This document shows, piece after piece, positions 48,621 through 55,753 of a stretch of 55,753 nt of DNA (its first letter is position 1; each line of letters opens with the position of its first letter). The position numbers and the translations under genes are program-made. The notes under the pieces were generated by a model that was given only the letters and a program-made list of their open reading frames with translations, made no database searches and had not been told where the DNA came from. Location of the stretch: NCBI RefSeq assembly GCF_001039355.2, contig NW_019775794.1, positions 145,470-201,222 on the forward strand, written 5' to 3'. The DNA is from Lingula anatina (Eukaryota > Brachiopoda > Lingulata > Lingulida > Lingulidae).

Positions 48621-48959
48621 TGGCAAATTCCATATAAGAAAATAGTTAAACATTAATAACTTTGTCAAATCTACTCCAATTTCTGTGAAATTTGTACCAA
48701 TGAAGATAAACAACATTCAACAAATATAAATCAGTTGACTGTGTGTATTGAAAGTGATATTTTGGACAATATATTGATGAAAACTGAAAATTACATTTAA
48801 AAAACTGGCAATCCTTTAGCTAAAAATAGTTAAATTTTAATAATTTTCTCAAATCTAGTCCAATTTTTGTGAAATTTGTAATTTGTGTAAAAGGTGGCAA
48901 ATTACCTATAACTGTCATCTGGAAAACAATATATACCCTTTTCAGACTTCCAATAACAA

Positions 48960-49390
48960 CCAATACCAAATGCAGATTCCTCTTTACAATGGGTTTCTGG
49001 AACCAGGCTGTTGGCACACCATTATAAAATCATCCTTAATCTTGAAAACATATATTGAACACATGGATGGGACAACGCACTGCTATTGCTGCTGTCTTTC
49101 ACTGCCTGCTTTTTCTATAAGAATTGGCCATGACTGCACAGGTAGAGACAGTTCACCAAGGGGCCTCCCCACTGTATTGAAAGGGTCACCTAGAAAAGGA
49201 AAATGAAGAATTGATTTGTGAAGAGACTAATATTATTTTATGAAAGACAAAAGCCTTACAGATGAGCAGAGCAAGTTTAAAAAAATCTAACTATGGTGTA
49301 CTATCAAGTGTCCAAACAGATTTGGCAGAGACAAGTGTTGTGGTGAATCACCTGTCACAGGTGGTCACACTTGTTTCTGCCCAGACTAGG
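48960..49390. other. Unique block of array unit 1, repeated in every unit
   Basis: Non-monomer DNA repeated near 50780-51220, 52530-52970 and 54680-55110. It includes GGGTTTCTGGAACCAGGCTG, TTTCACTGCCTGCTTTTTCT and AAGGGGCCTCCCCACTGTAT. A plus-strand frame in each copy encodes AETSVVVNHLSQVV followed by AG|GTACAT; upstream of it the frame is intact only in the third copy (52814-53014). A minus-strand frame, GDPFNTVGRPLGELSLPVQS, follows TTTTCTAG but is broken by a 7-base deletion in copies 3 and 4. Probably a captured gene or transposon fragment; product unknown. Confidence 0.45.
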
Positions 49391-52300
49391 TACATTTATA
49401 CTTTTATAATAAAAATAAATAAAGTTATAGGTCTAACTTGGTCAAAGCAACTAAATTATCATTCACATTTATACAAATTAAGTTAATCAACTGTAATTTT
49501 CTGAAATAATCCTAACAGTTGACCATGTGTAACCATAGTGATTCTTTGGAAAAAAGATCTCAAGACTGTTGAAAGACTGGCAAATCCCATGGATAATAAA
49601 TAGTTAAACATTTATAATTTCGTCAAATCTAATGCAATTTTTGTGAAATTTGTACATATGAAGGTTAAATACTGTCAAAATCTGAGATAAGCTTATCAGT
49701 GTACTTTGTTTGATGAAAGTGATTTTTTGGGCGATTTATTTGACAAAACTGAAAGTTACATTGAAAACACAGGCAAATTTGAAGGATGAAAATAGTTAAA
49801 CGTTAATAATTTTATCAAATCTATCCAAAGTTTCATTAAATTTGTACAAATGATGCTTAACAAGAATAAAAATCTGGGGTGAGGTTATCTGTTGATTGCG
49901 TGTAAGAAAAGTGAGTTTTTGGTCAATATATTTGAGAAAACTGAAAATTACATAGAAAAGTTAGGGAAATTTCAAGCTTGAAAATAGTTAAACATTAATA
50001 ATTTTGTCAAATCTACCCAAATTTTTGTGAAATTTCTACAAATGAAGGTTAACTACTGTAAAAATCTGATATAAGCTTATCAGTTGCCTATGTCTGATGA
50101 AACTGTTTTTTTGGGCAATGTATTTCTGAAAACNGTAAAAATCTGAGATAAGCGTATCAGTTGACTGTGTATGATGAAAGTGATTTTTTGGGCAATATAT
50201 TTCAGAAAACCGAAAAATACATTGAAAACACAGGCAAATTACAAGGTTAAAAATACTTAAGCGTTAATAATTTTGTCAAATCTACCCAAATTTTTGTGAA
50301 ATTTCTACAAATGAAGGTTAACTACTGTAAAAATCTGACATAATCCTAAAAATTGACTGTGTATAATGAAAGCGATATTTTTAGCAGAGAATATATTGGA
50401 GAAAACCGAAAAATACATTGGAAAGTTTGGCAAATTTGAAGGATGAAAATAGTTAAACATTAATAATTTTTATAAATCTAGTCCAATTTTGGTGAAATTT
50501 CAAAAAGTGGAGGTTAATAACTGTAAAAATCTGAGATAAGCTTATCAGTAAACTTTGTGTAATGAAAGTGGCTTTTTGGACAATGTATTTGAAAAAACTG
50601 AGAAATACATCAAAAAAACTGCAATAACATGGCTGAAAATAGTTAAACGTTTATAATTTTCTCAAATCTGGCCCAATCTAGTGAAATTTATAATTTGATG
50701 ATTTGTGTTTGTGTAAAATGTGGAAAATTACCTAAAATTGTCATATGGAAAACAATAAATACCCTTTTAAGACTTTCAATAACAACCAATACCACCTGCA
50801 GATTCTTCTTTACAATGGGTTTCTGGAATCAGGCTGTTGGTACACCATTTGACAATCATCCTTAATCTTGAACACATATATTGAACACATGGATGTAACA
50901 AAGCACTGCTATTGCTGCTGTCTTTCACTGCCTGCTTTTTCTATAAGAATTGGCCATGACTGCACAGGTAAAGACAGTTCACCAAGGGGCCTCCCCACTG
51001 TATTGAAAGGGTCACCTAGAAAAGGAAAATGAAGAATTGATTTGTGAAGAGACTAATATTATTTTATGAAAGACAAAAGCCTTACAGATGAGCAGAGCAA
51101 GTTTAAAAAAATTTTAACTATGGTGTACTATCAAGTCTCCAAACAGATTTGGCAGAGACAAGTGTTGTGGTGAATCACCTGTCACAGGTGGTCACATCTG
51201 TTTCTGCCAAGACTAGGTACATTTATACTTTTATAATAAAAATAAATAAAGTTATAAATTCTAACTTGGTCAAAGCAACTAAATTATCATTCACATTTAT
51301 ACAAATTAAGTTAATCGACTGTAATTTTCTGAAATAATCCTAACAGTTGACTGTGTGTAACCATAGTGATTCTTTGGAAAAAAGATCTCAAGACTGTTGA
51401 AAGACTGGCAAATCCCATGGATAATAAATAGTTAAACATTTATAATTTCGTCAAATCTAATGCAATTTTTGTGAAATTTGTACATATGAAGGTTAAATAC
51501 TGTCAAAATCTGATATAAGCTTATCAGTGTACTGTGTTTGATGAAAGTGATTTTTTGGGCGATTTATTTGACAAAACTGAAAGTTACATTGAAAACACAG
51601 GCAAATTTGAAGGATGAAAATAGTTAAACGTTAATAATTTTGTCAAATCTACCCAAATTTTTGTGAAATTTCTTCAAATAAAGGTTAACTACTGTAAAAA
51701 TCTGAGATAAGCTTATCAGTTGCCTATGTCTGATGAAACTGTTTTTTTGGGCAATGTTTTTCTGAAAACCGAAAAATACATTGAAAACACAGGCAAAATT
51801 CAAAGTTAAAAGTAGTTAAGCGTTAACAATTTTGTCAAATCTACCCAAATTTTTGTAAAATTTCTACAAATGAATGTTAACTACTGTAAAAATCTGAGAT
51901 AAGCGTATCAGTTGACTGTGTATGATGAAAGTGATTTTTTGGGCAATATATTTCAGAAAACCGAAAAATACATTAAAAACACAGGCAAATTTCAAGGTTA
52001 AAAATAGTTAAACGTTAATAATTTTGTCAAATCTACCCAAATTTTTGTGAAATTTCTACAAATGAAGGTTAACTACTGTAAAAATCTGACATAAGCCTAA
52101 AAATTGACTGGGTGTAATGAAAGCGATATTTTTTGCAGAGAATATATTGGAGAAAACCAAAAAATACATTGGAAAGTTTGGCAAATTTGAAGGATGAAAA
52201 TAGTTAAACATTAATAATTTTTATAAATCTAGTCCAATTTTGGTGAAATTTCAAAAAGTGGAGGTTAATAACTGTAAAAATCTGAGATAAGCTTATCAGT

Positions 52301-55300
52301 AAACTTTGTGTAATGAAAGTGGCTTTTTGGACAATGTATTTGAGAAAACTGAGAAATACATCAAAAAAACAGCAATAACATGGCTGAAAATAGTTAAACG
52401 TTTATAATTTTCTCAAATCTGGCCCAATCTAGTGAAATTTATAATTTGATGATTTGTGTTTGTGTAAAATGTGGAAAATTACCTAAAATTGTCATATGGA
52501 AAACAATAAATACCCTTTTTAGACTTTCAAAAACAACCAATACCACCTGCAGATTCTTCTTTACAATGGGTTTCTGGAATCAGGCTGTTGGTACACCATT
52601 TGACAATCATCCTTAATCTTGCCTCATATCATATACTGTACACAAGGATGAGATAGAGCACTGTTCTTGCTGCTGTCTTTCACTGCCTGCTTTTTCTATA
52701 GCCATGACTGCACAGGTAGAGTCAGTTCACCAAGGGGCCTCCCCACTGTATTGAAAGGGTCACCTAGAAAAGGAGACATAAGAATTGATTTGTGACGAGA
52801 CTTATATTATTTTATGAAAGACAAAAGCCTTACAGATGAGCAGAGCCAAGTTTTAAAAAAATCTGACTATGGTGTACTATCAAGTGTTCAAACAGATTTG
52901 GCAGAGACAAGTGTTGTGGTGAATCACCTGTCACAGGTGGTCACACTTGTTTCTGCCCAGACTAGGTACATTTATACTTTTATAATAAAAATAAATAAAG
53001 TTATAAAATTATAACTTGGTCAAAGCAACTAAATTTTTATTCTAATTTATAGAAATTAAGTTAATTGACTGTAATTTTCTGAAATAATCCTAACAGTTGA
53101 CTGTGTGTAACCAAAGTGATTCTTTGGAAAAAAGATCTCAAGACTGTTGAAAGACTGGCAAATCCCATGGATAATAAATAGTTAAACATTTATAATTTCG
53201 TCAAATCTAATGCAATTTTTTGTGAAATTTGTACATATAAAGGTTAAATACTGTCAAAATCTGAGATAAGCTTATCAGTGTACTGTGTTTGATGAAAGTG
53301 ACTTTTTGGGCAATTTATTTGACAAAACTGAAAGTTACATTGAAAACACAGGCAAATTTCAAGGATGAAAATAGTTAAACGTTAATAATTTTGTCAAATC
53401 TATCCAAATTTTCATGAAATTTGTACAAATGATGCTTAACAAGAATAAAAATCTGGGGTGAGGTTATCTGTTGATTGCGTGTAAGGAAAGTGAGTTTTTG
53501 GTCAATATATTTGAGAAAACTGAAAATTACATAGAAAAGTTAGGCAAATTTCAAGCTTGAAAATAGTTAAACGTTAATAATTTTGTCAAATCTACCCAAA
53601 TTTTTGTGAAATTTCTACAAATGAAGGTTAACTACTGTAAAAATCTGATATAAGCTTATCAGTTGCCTATGTCTGATGAAACTGATTTTTTGGGCAATAT
53701 ATTTCTGAAAACCGAAAAATGCATTGAAAACACAGGCAAATTTCAAGGTTAAAAATAGTTAAACGTTAATAATTTTGTCAAATCTACCCAAATTTTCATG
53801 AAATTTGTACAAATGATGCTTAACAAGAATAAAAATCTGGGGTGAGGTTATCTGTTGATTGCGTGTAAGGAAAGTGAGTTTTTGGTCAATATATTTGAGA
53901 AAACTGAAAATTACATAGAAAAGCTAGGCAAATTTCAAGCTTGAAAATAGTTAAATGTTAATAATTTTGTCAAATCTACCCAAATTTTTGTGAAATTTCT
54001 ACAAACAAAGGCTAACTACTGTCAAAATCTGATATAAGCTTATCAGTTGCCTTTGTCTGATGAAACTGATTTTTTGGGCAATTTATTTGACAAAACTGAA
54101 AGTTACATTGAAAACACAGGCAAATTTCAAGGATGAAAATAGTTAAACGTTAATAATTTTGTCAAATCTATCCTAAATTTTGTGAAATTTCTACAAATGA
54201 AGGTTAACTACTGTAAAAATCTGAGATAAGCCTGAAAATTGACTGGGTGTAATGAAAGCGATATTTTTTGCAGAGAATATATTGGAGAAAACCAAAAAAT
54301 ACATTGGAAAGTTTGGCAAATTTGAAGGATGAAAATAGTTAAACATTAATAATTTTAATAAATCTAGTCCAGTTTTGGTGAAATTTCAAAAAGTGGAGGT
54401 TAATTACTGTAAAAATCTGAGATAAGCTTATCAGTAAACTTTGTGTAATGAAAGTGATTTTTTGGACAATGTATTTGAGAAAACCCGAGAAATACATCAA
54501 AAAAACTGCAATAACATGGCTGAAAATAGTTAAACGTTTATAATTTTCTCAAATCTGGCCCAATTTTAGTGAAATTTATAATTTGGTGATTTGTGTTTGT
54601 GTAAAATGTGGAAAATTACCTAAAATTGTCATATGGAAAACAATAAATACTCTTTTAAGACCTTCAATAACAACCAATACCACCTGCAGATTCTTCTTTA
54701 CGATGGGTTTCTGGAATCAGGCTGTTGGTACACCATTTGACAATCATCCTTAATCTTGCCACATATCATATATTGTACACAAGGATGAGATAGAACACTG
54801 TTCTTGCTGCTGTCTTTCACTGCCTGCTTTTTCTATAGCCATGACTGCACAGGTAGAGTCAGTTCACCAAGGGGCCTCCCCACTGTATTGAAAGGGTCAC
54901 CTAGAAAAGGAGACATAAGAATTGATTTGTGATGAGACTAATATTATTTTATGAAAGACAAAAGCCTTTCAGATGAGCAGAGCAAGTTTTAAAAAAATCT
55001 AACTATGGTGTACTATCAAGTGTCCAAACAGATTTGGCAGAGACAAGTGTTGTGGTGAATCACCTGTCACAGGTGGTCACACTTGTTTCTGCCCAGACTA
55101 GGTACATTTATACTTTTATAATAAAAATAAATAAAGTTATAAAATTCTAACTTGGTCAAAGCAACTAAATTTTTATTCTTATTTATAGAAATTAAGTTAA
55201 TTGACTGTAATTTTCTGAAATAATCCTAACAGTTGACTGTGTGTAACCAAAGTGATTCTTTGGAAAAAAGATCTCAAGACTGTTGAAAGACTGGCAAATC

Positions 55301-55753
55301 CCATGGATAATAAATAGTTAAACATTTATAATTTCGTCAAATCTAATGCAATTTTTTGTGAAATTTTTACATATGAAGGTTAAATACTGTCAAAATCTGA
55401 GATAAGCTTATCAGTGTACTGTGTTTGATGAAAGTGACTTTTTGGGCAATTTATTTGAAACTGAAAGTTACATTGGAAAGACTGGCAAATATGAAGGATG
55501 AAAATAGTTAAATCTGAATAATTTTGTGAAATCTACCCAAATTTTCATGAAATTTGTACAAATGATGCTTAACAAGAATGAAAATCTGGGGTAAGGTTAT
55601 CTGTTGATTGTGTGTAATGAAAGTGAGTTTTTGGACAATATATTTGAGAAAACTGAAAATTACATAGAAAGGTTGTCAAATTTCAAGGTTAAAAATAGTT
55701 AAACGTTAATAATTTTGTCAAATCTACCCAAATTTTTGTGAAATTTCTACAAA

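Larger units (their letters stand above)
48450..55753. repeat. Higher-order tandem repeat array in DGAT1 intron
   Basis: Monomers of about 190 bp share AGTTAAACGTTAATAATTTT, GTCAAATCTACCCAAATTTT, GTGAAATTT, GGTTAACTACTGTAAAAATC, GAGATAAGCTTATCAG and GAAAGTGATTTTTTGG in order. Groups of monomers plus a unique block form larger units starting near 48888, 50712, 52463 and 54601, about 1824, 1751 and 2138 bases long. The fourth runs past the window end. Units are very similar, so they arose recently or are homogenised. Unit length varies through monomer gain or loss, and one n (50135) marks an uncertain junction. Confidence 0.92.

Noticed and set aside
48820-49017. VPTAWF frame on the minus strand as the missing penultimate DGAT1 exon
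   Set aside because: The short likeness to the DGAT1 PLAWF region is offset by a nearby upstream stop in the same frame, a TGA in place of Trp in other copies, and repetition in every array unit.
49043-49206. Minus-strand frame GDPFNTVGRPLGELSLPVQS as a real exon
   Set aside because: The acceptor is good, but the frame is broken by a 7-base deletion in copies 3 and 4 and nothing downstream links to it. It is kept only as part of the unit block.

Overview
The window is AT-rich eukaryotic DNA with widely spaced, intron-rich genes, many microsatellites, foldback/MITE-like elements and a large satellite-like array. The gene content (an invertebrate HOIL-1, TIN2, mL38 and DGAT1) and the tRNA-derived SINE and MITE load fit a lophotrochozoan, most likely a mollusc and perhaps a bivalve. 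This placement is inference; no species is claimed. Exon models below were built by hand from reading frame, GT/AG sites and phase continuity.

Layout. 1-9 kb: no convincing gene; tRNA-derived repeats, MITEs and a 107-bp tandem repeat. 11.5-27.7 kb (minus): a complete 16-exon RBCK1/HOIL-1 gene (831 aa), every junction in phase. 27.7-29.2 kb: head-to-head intergenic region. 29.2-35.4 kb (plus): a 12-coding-exon TINF2/TIN2 gene (684 aa). 36.4-42.0 kb (minus): an 8-exon MRPL38 (mL38) gene (418 aa), convergent with TINF2. 42.0-47.4 kb: intergenic with several foldback elements. 47.5-47.6 kb (minus): the last coding exon of DGAT1. 48.4 kb to the end: a higher-order tandem repeat of about 1.75-2.14 kb units, each holding about 190-bp monomers plus a unique block, in the large DGAT1 intron.

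Main points. The RBCK1 protein joins a SHARPIN-type N-terminal PH-like region to the full HOIL-1 set (LTM, UBL, NZF, RBR). In vertebrates these are split between two LUBAC subunits. Between the NZF exon and the RING1 exon lies an in-phase, open, GC-rich exon that ends in a stop codon and has an AATAAA downstream. Skipping it joins NZF to RING1 in frame. Using it would yield a 619-aa PH-LTM-UBL-NZF protein without RBR, with the architecture of SHARPIN. One locus may therefore encode both kinds of subunit by alternative termination. In human, SHARPIN and DGAT1 share 8q24.3, and TINF2 and RNF31 (HOIP) share 14q12, so this neighbourhood may preserve an ancestral linkage.

The genes do not form a pathway. 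RBCK1 acts in ubiquitin signalling, TINF2 in telomere protection, MRPL38 in mitochondrial translation and DGAT1 in triacylglycerol synthesis. The only shared regulation suggested by the sequence is the RBCK1/TINF2 divergent promoter.
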